This document shows positions 36,450 through 47,014 of a stretch of DNA of 64,000 nt, piece after piece. Location of the stretch: assembly GCF_040939455.1 (NCBI RefSeq), contig NC_134108.1, positions 4,927,501-4,991,500 of the forward strand, given 5' to 3'. The translations under genes and the position numbers were made by a program. Every line of letters begins with the position of its first letter. Position 1 is the stretch's first letter. Origin of the DNA: Microcebus murinus. Lineage: Eukaryota > Chordata > Mammalia > Primates > Cheirogaleidae. The notes under the pieces are model-generated. The model was given only the letters and a program-made list of their open reading frames with translations. It had not been told where the DNA came from and did not search any database.

Positions 36450-37700
36450 TGTACTTTTCAAGTTACCTGTTGTGAAGAGTTTCCCCTCAAAAGAGCTTTT
36501 TTGGGGGAGGAGGGATGATATGGAATTCAGTAAGGAACATGTTTCACTACAGATGACCAAGTTTCACAGTAAGAACTAAGCATTGTTGAATTTAGCATGC
36601 CATTTTCTGTGGCAGAAATTATAATTGTACTATTAATTCTGAAACTTAATTGCCAATTCTTGACTGAGTTAAAGTTTTTAGTACTTTAAAAGGGGTTTAT
36701 ATTAGTAGTATAGGCTTTAAAAAATGTTTTTGTAAAACCAGCCTTAGAACCCAAATTTCACCTTTGTTTCTGCCTCTCTGATACTCTCTACACAATATTA
36801 TTTTATTACTATCTATGTTATTATGTGTAGTAAACATAAATGTCCTATTTTATGTATCAATAATAAAATATGCATTATTTTCCTGAAAACAGCAATACAT
36901 ACTGATATTTCCTGACAATAAATATTTATGGACAATTCATGCCAGTTTTATCATCCATACCAATTGTAACAGATGTGGGTTCATCATTCAGTCTGGAAGA
37001 TTTTATAAAGCACTGAATAATGAACTCCCGTCTATTCCAAAAGACACGGACTATAAAATAGTGTGAATTGTCAGTAAATAGTTATTCTGATAAAATATTC
37101 CATTCGCCCCTCCGCTTGCATAAAGATAGATCATGTTCCAAAAGACGCATAATTTTATAGATGGAAGAGTGATTTTTAAAAGTGATTTACATGACAGAAC
37201 CATGCAAAGCACCTTTCCCGTGGAATCTAGGAGTGCGGCAGGCACGAGTAACGCCCTGCCAGGAAGGGAGCAGGGCTGGGCCATCGGTCCTTCCAGCAGC
37301 CTGGCTGACAGCGGGGCTCGCTTCCCAGTCGGTAATCAAATCAGACCAGGCAGACGGGGGCGGTCCTACCACGGCAAGTGCCCTTTGCTGGGTGCTGTCA
37401 CCTCCCTACAGCAAATTTGCAATGCACAGTGTATGCTTCCTCGTGCCGCGCTGGGCCATGAGAGGGTGGCACCACCACTCCTCACTCTGGCAGCGTCCCT
37501 TGTGCGGCTCCCGCCGTGCCACAGCAGGCGCTGTGGTGGCCATTCCTTCCCCGTGGCGGCTGGGGCATGCTCTCCTCCTGCTCCAGCTCTCTGGGCTGGG
37601 CCATCCTCCTGGTTGTCCCGCCAGCAAATAGCTATGTGAATGACTTTGGCTTCCCCCGCCATGACGTGCATCAGAGAATAGTGACACGCTCTCCTGTTTG
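36450..37700. other. PACRG intron, unique
   Basis: No exon or named repeat recognised. The open frames at 37133-37923 on both strands overlap each other and show no family. Confidence 0.4.
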
Positions 37701-37704
37701 GTGT

Positions 37705-38500
37705 CGGGACTGGGCTAGGAGCTGAGGATATAGCTCCGCAAGAAAGATCCGGTCCCTGACTTTGTGCGGGGGTCAGTCTAGCAGGGAAGAGGGACATGAA
37801 ATAAATCATTAGAGCCACTGTGCCGTGGGAGCAGAGGACTCGGGAGCCCCGGCCTTGGGATTCTCTGGGGACGCCTGATGGAGGACAGAAAGGGCAAAGA
37901 GGTGGCGTGAAGGGTCCGGGCAAAGAGGAGCCTGAGGCGGGAGAGGGACCTGTTCAGAACTGAGATGAGCCCAGCGGAGCGCAGGGGAGGGGCCGGGAGA
38001 GGGGTGTTTGAGGTGAGGCTGGAGCGTAGGTAGGAGCCAGGTGATGTGCCCTGAGGGCCACGAGAAGGGACGTCGCCTTTATTCTAAGAGAAAACAGGAA
38101 GCCAAGGAGGCTTCAAATGGACGAGTGGCGCGGTTAACTCTGAGTCATGGCTGCTGTCTGGACAACGTTCGATGCTTGGGAAGGCCGATGGCACTGCACG
38201 TCCGGGGGCAATGTGATGGTGGTGGCTTGGACTGGGGTGATAGAGAAATGACGTATTTTGGAAAATAAAATATGATAGCTGGAGCTTGACGTTGAATTGA
38301 TTGGGTGAGACGGGGATGTTTGGAATTCTAGCTCCTGCATTTGCAGGACGGATGCAGCAGCGTTAGCTCTGACAGGGAACACGGAGGGAGGGCGGGGCTC
38401 CGAGGCAGAGAGAAGAGCGTGGATTTGCCCTTTGGATACCTTAAGGCCGAGTCCCTGCAAGGGGAGGCAGGTGGCTCCACACATGGGGAACACAATTATA
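37705..38500 (-). repeat. L2 LINE, antisense, about 800 bp
   Basis: The antisense L2 phrases occur in the expected order: 'gctaggagctgaggatatag', 'cagtctagcagggaagaggg', 'gccttgggattctctggg', 'tttattctaagagaaaacag', 'gaagccaaggaggcttcaaa', 'ggtggtggcttggactgggg' and 'gacgtattttggaaaataaa'. Confidence 0.8.
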
Positions 38501-38504
38501 TGAT

Positions 38505-40125
38505 GTCATCTATGTTACAACACTGTTTTTCCTTCAGAGTTTAGAATATCTAAAATAAGATGGGATTAGTCTGTTAAATATGCTAAGAACTTCAATGAGC
38601 AATTTCCCAATAGCTACTCACATCTCCTGGCTCCTAATGCAGGGCTCTCTCTGCCAGACCACTGTGCATAGAAGAAACACACACCTGTGAGCTTTGTGGG
38701 AATGCAGGGCAGTGACCAACAGGCTGGAATGGAGGAGATGGCTCCTCTCTAAAGAAGCTGACAGTCTGGGACCGAGTCCAGCCCCATCAGGCTGGACTTG
38801 AACCTTGCTTGTTTTTATGTAGGATGGCAAGAGGGACAAGATAATTTCCCAGATCACTTACAGTTTTATAATCCTATAATTCTTTGGAGTAGAGAGAAAC
38901 CTTCCACAATGCATTTCATTTCAACATGATAAGAGCTACCTTTTTTTTTTTTATAATAATCACGAAAATGTAGGCATGTTTACACAAAATTGGCACCAGT
39001 GCCAGGCCATTGTAGCAATGGATGCAAGACCATCCTTGTAGAAGGGATTGATACATGAGCAATTTGGCACCATATGTTTGCAGAGGGAAACTGCTGCTTC
39101 TAATTGTTTTTTATGTCTAAAAGGAAGTGAAGAAAAGTACATAACTGGATGGTCCGACTCTTCTCATAGCTAAATCTGAAACTATTAAAATGAATTTCTT
39201 TCCATAAAAAGATAAGAGGAATAAATATTTTTATAGAGGGTAATTGGGAGACACAGGAGGTAACCTTTGAGTCAAGACTCCTTGACCAAGGACTTTGTTT
39301 AGATTTTCACTTTTTGGCTCTAAGAGGACAAATTTGATCTGATGATTACTTGGAGGGGTGATAATATTTCTTTTTCTTGAGTCCGTGTCTATATTAAGGT
39401 TAGTAGAATATGTGTATCAGCTCATCTTTGACTTAAAATTAGTGTTACTATGGTGGAATTTTTCTTCTATGATGTCTTGGTTTGAATGTTTTAATATTAT
39501 CCAAATGCTTTCTTCAGAGAAGAAAAGAAAATTTCATTCTTTTCTAAAGTGACTCAAGAATTTTTTAAAGGAAAAAAAAATTCCAGAATATTCAAATTAA
39601 TACTTCTTTTCCTGATGATGTGATCTAAAATATTTTAAACATTCTTGAAACTTAACATGCTTTTTTGTGAACATGATACCCATCTGATTTTATCTTTAAT
39701 ATTTAAGAGATTTTACTTTAATAAGAAAGGAAAGAATGCTGTCAATATATTGGTTAAAGCTGATTGAATTTGAAAAAATTCATGCTAAAATTGTATAGGC
39801 CTCATTTCTTTTCCTAAGCTGCTATATAACTAGATCAGAAGGTTAACTCAATGTAACCTGACTCATATTCAGTGCATTTCAATCACATACCACTATTCTA
39901 CAAATGCTGTGTTTTGCTTAGAACTGGTAATTATTGAATATAAGCTGTTTAAATTTTATCTTCAAAATGATAAATTTGAAAGTTCATTTACTAGAGAGCT
40001 TGCTACAGATTTCTACTTCTGAAATTAAATGAAATTAAATGCACACTATATAGACTTTGCACAGGAAAAAATTCTCGATTTTCAGCTATCATTATTTTGT
40101 AGCCCTGGTGCCACAGTGTTTTGAT
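38505..40125. other. PACRG intron, unique
   Basis: AT-rich; an 11-12 base T run lies at 38941-38952. No feature recognised. Confidence 0.45.
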
Positions 40126-40129
40126 CTTC

Positions 40130-40600
40130 CCTTACCTTTTGATCTATTTTACATCATGTTGCAAGTTTACACTCTCTAAGGCACAACTCCAAACATGCCA
40201 ACTGCTGCCACTGCACCCCGTCCCATACAGGTACTTCCCCGACTGTGTTGGAGCAAAGCTCGGATCTTTCCACTGGACTTCAAATACATCCTTGATGGTA
40301 ATGACTAGGCGTTACTCACTCCTGAGGCTGTTTTTCCTGGGAGCCTCCTGACTACTCCCAACTCCAGAGCCAAATGGGCCCAGGCTTGGTACTTGTCCAG
40401 GCCTGGCGTTTGCTCACATTTGCTTGCACTGGTTTCTGGACCTGGAACATTCTACTCTTCTCCAGAGGTACAAAGCCTCCCCATCCTTCTCGTCTCAGTT
40501 CAAGTGATACCATTTTCATGATTTCCTGGCTGGAAGAAATGTCTTCTCTTCCATTCCCTCCTTGATAATTTTAACTCTACTTCTGATGACATCATTTCCT
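40130..40600 (+). repeat. L2 LINE, sense
   Basis: 'cactctctaaggcacaactc', 'catgccaactgctgccactg', 'ggtttctggacctggaacat' and 'cgtctcagttcaagtgatac' follow sense L2. Diverged. Confidence 0.65.
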
Positions 40601-40626
40601 GTCATAAGTTGTGGTTATTTATACAA

Positions 40627-40870
40627 GCGTTTGTGTTCCCCAAAATTCACATGTTGAAGTCCTAACCCCCAGTGTGGCTGTATTTGGAGATGGGACCTCT
40701 AAGGAAGGAATTAAGGCTAGATGAGGTCATAAGGGTGGGGCCTTGACCCAGTAGGATTGGTGTCCTTATAAGGAGACACTGGAGAGCTCATGCTCTCGGT
40801 CTCTCCCGCTGTGCACATGGAAAGGCACAGCATGTGCCTTTAAGGACACAGCATGTAAGGACACAGCATG
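40627..40870 (+). mobile_element. MLT1-type MaLR LTR fragment
   Basis: Old solitary LTR remnant of the ERVL-MaLR group. The order 'gttccccaaaattcacatgt', 'tgaagtcctaacccccagtg', 'atgaggtcataagggtgggg' and 'gtgtccttataaggagacac' matches MLT1 LTRs. Its 3' part is lost and replaced by a short tandem repeat. No internal viral coding sequence is present. Confidence 0.8.
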
Positions 40871-40883
40871 TAAGGACTCACAG
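40822..40883. repeat. 15-bp tandem repeat inside the MLT1 remnant
   Basis: Unit aaggacacagcatgt occurs at 40842-40856 and 40857-40871, with a related copy at 40822-40835 and a partial one after 40872. Confidence 0.85.
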
Positions 40884-41002
40884 TTGGGGTTTCTCACCCC
40901 CCAACGTGAGAAACCTGCATCCGACGACGCACACAACAAGAGCTGCCAGCTGAGGGGACGACAGGTGGAGACTGAGCAGAAGCTGTGCAGAATGGAATTG
41001 GC

Positions 41003-41071
41003 GGGGGGGGGGGGGGGGGGGGGGCGCGGAAGACTGGTGATGAAGGTCAACTGGCCCTGCGGGGGGGGGGG
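41003..41071 (+). repeat. Poly-G tracts: 22 G then 11 G
   Basis: A continuous run of 22 G at 41003-41024 and one of 11 G at 41061-41071, 36 bases apart on the same strand. A strong candidate for G-quadruplex structure. Length could also be affected by sequencing slippage. Confidence 0.85.
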
Positions 41072-41339
41072 TGGTAGACCTCAGAGAACGGTCAATGCTC
41101 GCTTCAGGGAGGTGAGGAAGTCACTCAGAAACTTCCGTGCAAAGGACAAACGTCATGACAGAGCAATGGGCCCTGAAGCAAAGGTGAGCAGTGCAGGCCA
41201 AAGGTAGATGTACCTCCTAGATGGATATGGTTTTGGAAAGCAGAGAAAATTCTTACCAGATAATTCGTTAAAACGAGAATAATCTCTCTTTGTGGAATGG
41301 ACACTCTTCTCTCAAGGAAGCTCTTTAAATTAGCTGGAA

Positions 41340-41915
41340 AATCCAACTTATTTCATAGTGAAGAATTTGAAATAAAAGCCAGCATATGGATATTATAAGA
41401 AAAAAAATATGGGAAGGAGTGTTGAAACTTACCAGAGGAAGGATATTCACACATACTCACAGACATGAATTGCCAAGAATGATGAAACATCTGATCAATT
41501 ATTAAAACTTGATTAATACAAACAAATAAACTGAATGAAGAAATCACAACGCCAAAGAGAGATCTCAGGGAACAGACAGCAAGACAACTGGAGGAAATGA
41601 AAAGTTAGTTGACAGAACTCAGGGAAGAAGTAAAAGTAAAAAAAAAAAATCATAGAAATGAAGATCAAATTGAAAGGATCAAAGGAATAACAGTGCTATG
41701 AAAAGCTCAGTAAAGACACAGGTGATAGAAATTAGAAAAATCAAGCAAAATCAAATTGAAATTGGGAGTTTAAAATGATGGAACATAAAATGAGAGATAG
41801 AGAAGATGCACGACTGGAGCTCCTGAGGAGGAAAGACACACTGGAACAGAACAAATGTTAAAAGATTTAATTTAAGAAATTGTTGTTGCAATAAAAGAAG
41901 ATCCGAACCTATTTT
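41340..41915 (+). repeat. HAL1/L1 ORF1-like LINE fragment
   Basis: Lysine/glutamate-rich coding relic: 'gcaagacaactggaggaaat' and 'gaactcagggaagaagtaaa' encode a broken coiled-coil stretch typical of L1-type ORF1, with many stops and frameshifts. It resumes to the right of the LTR at 41916-42269. Confidence 0.55.
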
Positions 41916-42269
41916 TTAGTCAGTTTGACGTGCTATCTAGCAAAGTGCCTTAGACCGGGTCATTTGTAAACAATGGGGATTTATCGCTCACAGTCCTGAA
42001 GGCTGGGAGTCCAGGCTGAGGCACCTGCAGATTCGGCGTCTGGTGAGGGCTTGTTCCTCGCGGGCGGCACGCATTCTACGTGCCCTCACATGGCAGAAGA
42101 GCAAAAGGAGCTCCCTCGACCTCTTTTATGAGGCACGAATCCCACTCATGAAGTCAGAGCCCTCACAACCTCATTACTTCCCAAAGGTGCCACCTCTTAA
42201 AACTTTGTATTGGAGATTAGGTTTTAAACATGTGAATTTTGGAGAGAAACAAACATTCGGACCGTAGCA
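41916..42269 (-). mobile_element. MaLR-type solitary LTR, antisense
   Basis: Begins 'ttagtcagtttgacgtgcta', continues 'tcgctcacagtcctgaaggc', 'cagattcggcgtctggtgag', 'gtgccctcacatggcagaag' and 'agccctcacaacctcattac', ends 'ggaccgtagca'. This is the reverse complement of an MLT1/MST-type LTR. It splits the HAL1-like element. No viral genes. Confidence 0.75.
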
Positions 42270-44277
42270 ACCCATGGATCGGAAGAGCATACCACGTGTC
42301 AGGGAAAACCGACCAGCGAGATCAACGCCAGGCGGGAATGAAAGGGTTAAAAGCTGCTGGTCTGTACCCCGCCCTGTCTATCCTGGGGATGTCTGGGGAG
42401 AAAGGAAGGAAAGGAGAAAGGAAGGAAAGGAGACAGAAACGGCCATATCAAATCTAGGGCACTCGTAATGGAGGCAAATGCCGGTTAGCGGCCTGTGCGG
42501 TGTGCTGCTTTGAGATGGAAAGCCATACCTCTGCGCGTTACCTGGAGACCGCGCTTGTCCGGCCGGGAGCGGAATGCAGTAGCGCAGCAGGAAGGACTTA
42601 GGAGCTACACCGTGTGACTTCATGCTCTCCCTGTGTCTTGCAGTTATTTGTGTCCTTTGAATTATTAATAAAGAGGCAGATCTCTGATTCTTGTGAGCCT
42701 GATTTGAAAATCTGACCCTTTGCGTTATCTCACTGAGACATATCCTATGTTACTAAGTTTTACATATTAAGAAAAGTAATTGAGCAGCCAGATAAAAAAG
42801 AGCAAGTCACTTAAAAGGGGAAAAACTTCTGCTGGTCACAGAATTCTCCACAGTCCCCTTCAAGGCCAGAAGACAATGGAGAAACACCTATACAAGCTAA
42901 AGGAAAGAAAATATGTCAGAGATTTTAGATCTAGTAACACTGTTCTCCATATAAAAAGGCTAAAGGCAAACAGTTTTGAAAAAATGTGATATTTGGGGAA
43001 TGTCATTTCTCTCCTTTATGAGAAAATGACTGGAGGACAATACCCAGGCAACCCAGAGATGACAAAAATGATCAGTGCTTGGTAGTGAATATGTTTAACT
43101 GAAGAACTAAGACTAAAACAACGTGGAGATTAGGGTGGCAAAACAATACAAATATTAAATGCTCTGGTAATGTAGAAATGATGCAACTAACAAAAAAAAG
43201 AAGAGGAAGGGGGCAAAAAGATGGGAAGTGGAATTAATCTGCTGATTGCATCATGTGCAATAGTTCGGGGTCAAAGAACAGCATTTTAAGCAAATATTTC
43301 AAAAAAAATTTTTAAAGTATATTTAACAGAGCAAAGGTAAATTCCAAGTATCGTGGTTTTATTTAAACAAGTTTTAGGTCAAAGAGGAAATAAAAAGTTA
43401 CAGAATAAATAGGAAAAATACCACATATCAGAAGCTATGAGACACCACTAAAATGCTCAGAGAAAAGTGCATTACCTTAAATCTTTATCTAATTAAAATA
43501 AAGAATGGAAAAAGGATTAAATAACTAAAAAAGTTAGGAAAGGAGCAACAAAATAAATGGAATTAAATCAGAAGAAATATTTAAAGGCAAAAGATGAAAT
43601 TCATTAGAAAACCCAAACAGCAGAACTACAAAATGGATCCAACAGATGGCTTTTGAAAGGAAAAAAACTCAACAAAATACATAAGCCAACCAATCAAGAA
43701 ATTGATTCTTCTACTCAAGAAAAAATAAGGAATATAGACATAAGAAATATTAAATGGGAAAGAGTAACAGAAAATGAAGTGAATTAAAAGAAACATAGAA
43801 CATTAGTTTGTCCAACTCTGGGTAAATACATTTGAAATTTGGATAAATTGAAAAAATTTCTAGGAAAATGTAATTTATAAAACTGACCCCAGAGGATAGA
43901 GAAAATCGAAAAGACTTATTTCTCTGGGAGAAATATAGAGGGGTATCAAAAACCTACTCTCTACTAATCAAAAAGAGAAAATATCACAGGTCCAAGACAT
44001 GAGGATTCCACAAATACAGTGCCTTTTCCAGAGCTTAGGGTGAAAAATGGAAAAAAAAAAATTCTCTGGGGGAGATATAACATTGATACCAAAACACAAA
44101 AATTGTAGAGGATGTACGGAATAGACCACTATCACTTATGAATATTGAAGTACCCTTTAACAAAATATCACCAAATTAAGTTCAGTACATAATAAAGGAA
44201 TGATGCATCTTACCAGACTTCAGTTTATTTCAGAAATGTACGGGTGATTCATTCTACATAAAGTTTATCATATTAAG
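42270..44277 (+). repeat. HAL1/L1 LINE, sense, with an unclassified insert
   Basis: Resumes LINE wording: 'aaaccgaccagcgagatcaa', then after an interruption 'attctccacagtccccttca', 'aggccagaagacaatggaga', 'gatcagtgcttggtagtgaa' and broken L1 ORF2-like sequence to 44277. The interruption at about 42345-42760 is not LINE-like. It holds a GA-rich 16-bp duplication (42397-42428) and an 'attaataaag' motif that might be the polyadenylation hexamer of an unidentified LTR. Confidence 0.6.
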
Positions 44278-44710
44278 CAGCGGTCCCCAACCTTTTTGGC
44301 ACCAGGGACCAGTGTCATGGAAGACAATTTTTCCACGGACAGCGGGGGCATCGAGAGGGGATGGTTTGGGATGATTCAGGCGCGTTTCATTTATTGTGCA
44401 GTCAGACCTCTCCGCTAACGCTGATCTGTATTTCCCAGCTGCTCCCCAGCGCTGGCATCACGCCTCAGCTCCACCTCAGGTCATCAGGCATTTTCTCTGA
44501 AGGAGCCCACAACCGAGACGCCTTGCATGCTCAGTTTACAGTAGGGTTCACGCTCCTGTGGGAACCTAAGGTCACCTCTGATCTGACAGGAGGCGGAGCT
44601 TATGCAGTGATGCGAGAGATGGGGGGCGGCTAACAAACACGCTCACCTCCTGCTGTGCAGCCCCGTTTCCTAACCGATTCCAGTCCGCACCTGGGGGTTG
44701 GGAACAGCAA
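44278..44710. mobile_element. MER1 hAT-Charlie element with intact 8-bp target duplication
   Basis: Starts 'cagcggtccccaaccttttt' and 'ggcaccagggaccagtgtca', runs through 'tgtgggaacctaaggtcacc', 'tctgatctgacaggaggcgg' and 'tgctgtgcagccccgtttcc', and ends 'ctgggggttgggaacagcaa'. The 8-mer atattaag lies on both sides (44270-44277 and 44711-44718), exactly the length hAT elements create. About 433 bp, non-coding. Confidence 0.92.
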
Positions 44711-44743
44711 ATATTAAGGATATAAGTAAACAATATTATGACC

Positions 44744-45071
<328 letters not shown>

Positions 45072-45079
45072 TTATGACC

Positions 45080-46107
45080 GTATCCACAGATGTTGATAAA
45101 ACACTGGACAATATTCACAGCCATTATTGATAAAAAACAGAATACAATGAGTGGAATACTTTCTTAACATGTCAAAATGTATATTTTAACTCAGTCCAAA
45201 AGCCAGCACTATGCTTAATGGAGACATAGGGCAAGTATTTCCACTTAAGTTCCACTGTCACCAATGTCAAAGTTATTATTTAACATTATACTATAGATAA
45301 TAGTCAATGCCATTATACAACAAAAGATTTGAGGTAAAATACTGGAAAAGAGGAGGCCATATAACCACTTTGTAGAGGATTTATATTTTATACCTGGAAA
45401 ACCTGAGAATTAACTGAACAAGCAAAAGGATTCAGTAAATGGAGTTGAAAATTAATATAGAGACTTCAATGGTTTTATACTACCCATAATGAAGAAAACT
45501 TTAAAACACTACTAAAGGACCCATAAGATAAGAACAAATGGAAAGACATAGCATATTCTGGGATTCCAAAAACTGAGCATTGGAAAGATGTCAATTCTAC
45601 TTAATTTTTAAATTTAGAGAGATTCCAATAGAAATGCCAACAGATTTTTAAAATTTTAACTAGATGTATGATCCCAAATTTCACGTTACACTACACAAGC
45701 AACGATTGCTATAAACACTCTTAAAAAGATAAGCAATTGGTGTGTAGGTGGATAAGAATTACCAGATATTAAAATGTATAAAGAATGACCAGATATTAAA
45801 ATATATAAAGATGTCATCTCACACCAATAGTTAAAATATGGGCTATTTAATAGATGATGACAACTGAGTAGCTGTCTGCAGAATAGATTTAGGTTCATAC
45901 CTTATACCTTATAAGGGTATTTCCAAATCAATTTAAATATGAAAATAAAATCATAAAAGATCTAGGAAAATCCCTTTATATAAACATGGATTGGGAAGAC
46001 CCATCAAACTATGACTCAATTTTCAGGAGAAATGAAAAAAAAAAAAGATGGATTCAACCCAATTCAGAAGTTTGATACCATCTTCTTTGGGGAAGACTTT
46101 GGAGAAG
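45080..46107 (+). repeat. L1 LINE ORF2 3' region, sense, degraded
   Basis: 'agcactatgcttaatggaga', 'gccattatacaacaaaagat' and 'tataccTggaaaacctgag'-type wording match the L1 reverse-transcriptase downstream region. Multiple stops. Confidence 0.75.
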
Positions 46108-46109
46108 TA

Positions 46110-46457
46110 CAGTTGACCCTTGCACAACACAGCTTTGAACGCAGGTCCACTTATGTGAGGGTTTTATTCAGTATAATGGAAAACATTTTGGTGATTTGCA
46201 ACATTTTGAAAAAAAATGCACAAACTGTGTAGCCCAGAAAAATATTGAAAAAAAATTAGGAAAAAGGTATGTAATGAATACATAAAATGTAAGCAGATAC
46301 TAGTCTATTTGTGTGTTAATTGACTGGTTTTGTCAGGCTTCTGGTCAGCCATAGGTTTTTAGTAGTTAGGTTTTGGGAGAGTTGCAAATTATACTCAAAT
46401 CTGGGGCTGTGCCGGGGAGTTGGCGCCCCAACCCCTGAGTTGTTCAAGGATCACCTG
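46110..46457. mobile_element. Tigger2-type (TcMar-Tigger) non-autonomous element, TA flanked
   Basis: Left terminus 'cagttgacccttgcacaaca' and right terminus 'gttgttcaaggatcacctg' form an imperfect inverted repeat. Internal 'cgcaggtccacttatgtgag' and 'ggcgccccaacccctgagtt' match Tigger2. TA lies on both sides (46108-46109, 46458-46459), as Tc1/mariner elements require. 348 bp, no ORF. Confidence 0.93.
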
Positions 46458-46459
46458 TA

Positions 46460-47010
46460 GTCACTCTCATATCGTATGTGTTTTATTTTCATTTGCAGTA
46501 ATCTTGACAGAATTTTTTCATTTTTATGCAGTCAAATCTATCTTTTCTTTTTCTGGCTTCTTTCTTTGATATTATATTTGCCCATATTATATTCGGGCTT
46601 TTAAAAAATGATTTCACTGTATGTTTACATTTACTTGATTAAGTCATCTGTATTTTTAAATTTTAACAATCATTTAATAATTTTTCCCCCAGGGAGTTAA
46701 CCTAGCACCTCCTATGAGATCATTTTTTAATTTTCTCACTGATTTGGAATTTTTGCAAAATATTAAATACTTTTAATATATTCTTAGATTTATTTCTATT
46801 ATACTGATCTACCTACGCTATTATTGGGACCACAAGTTTTTAATCACTGTTGTTTTAAATGTATTTTAATATCTAGTAGAACAAATGCCTGTTCTTTTTT
46901 CTTTGCTTAATACTTGGTTTTCACTCCATATTTTCTGTCATATGAATATTGGATCACTCTTTAAAAAATCCGTAAAATCTTCCCATTGGCTTCTTGACTC
47001 GGTGGGGTGC
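46460..47010 (-). repeat. L1 LINE, antisense, degraded
   Basis: 'gattaagtcatctgtatttt', 'gatctacctacgctattatt', 'taatatctagtagaacaaat' and 'taaaaaatccgtaaaatctt' read as antisense L1. This lies opposite in orientation to the L1 arm left of the Tigger2 element. Confidence 0.65.
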
Positions 47011-47014
47011 AGCA

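Noticed and set aside
37366..37923. 185-codon minus-strand frame
   Set aside because: Its upstream part lies on an antisense L2 relic and no family is recognisable.
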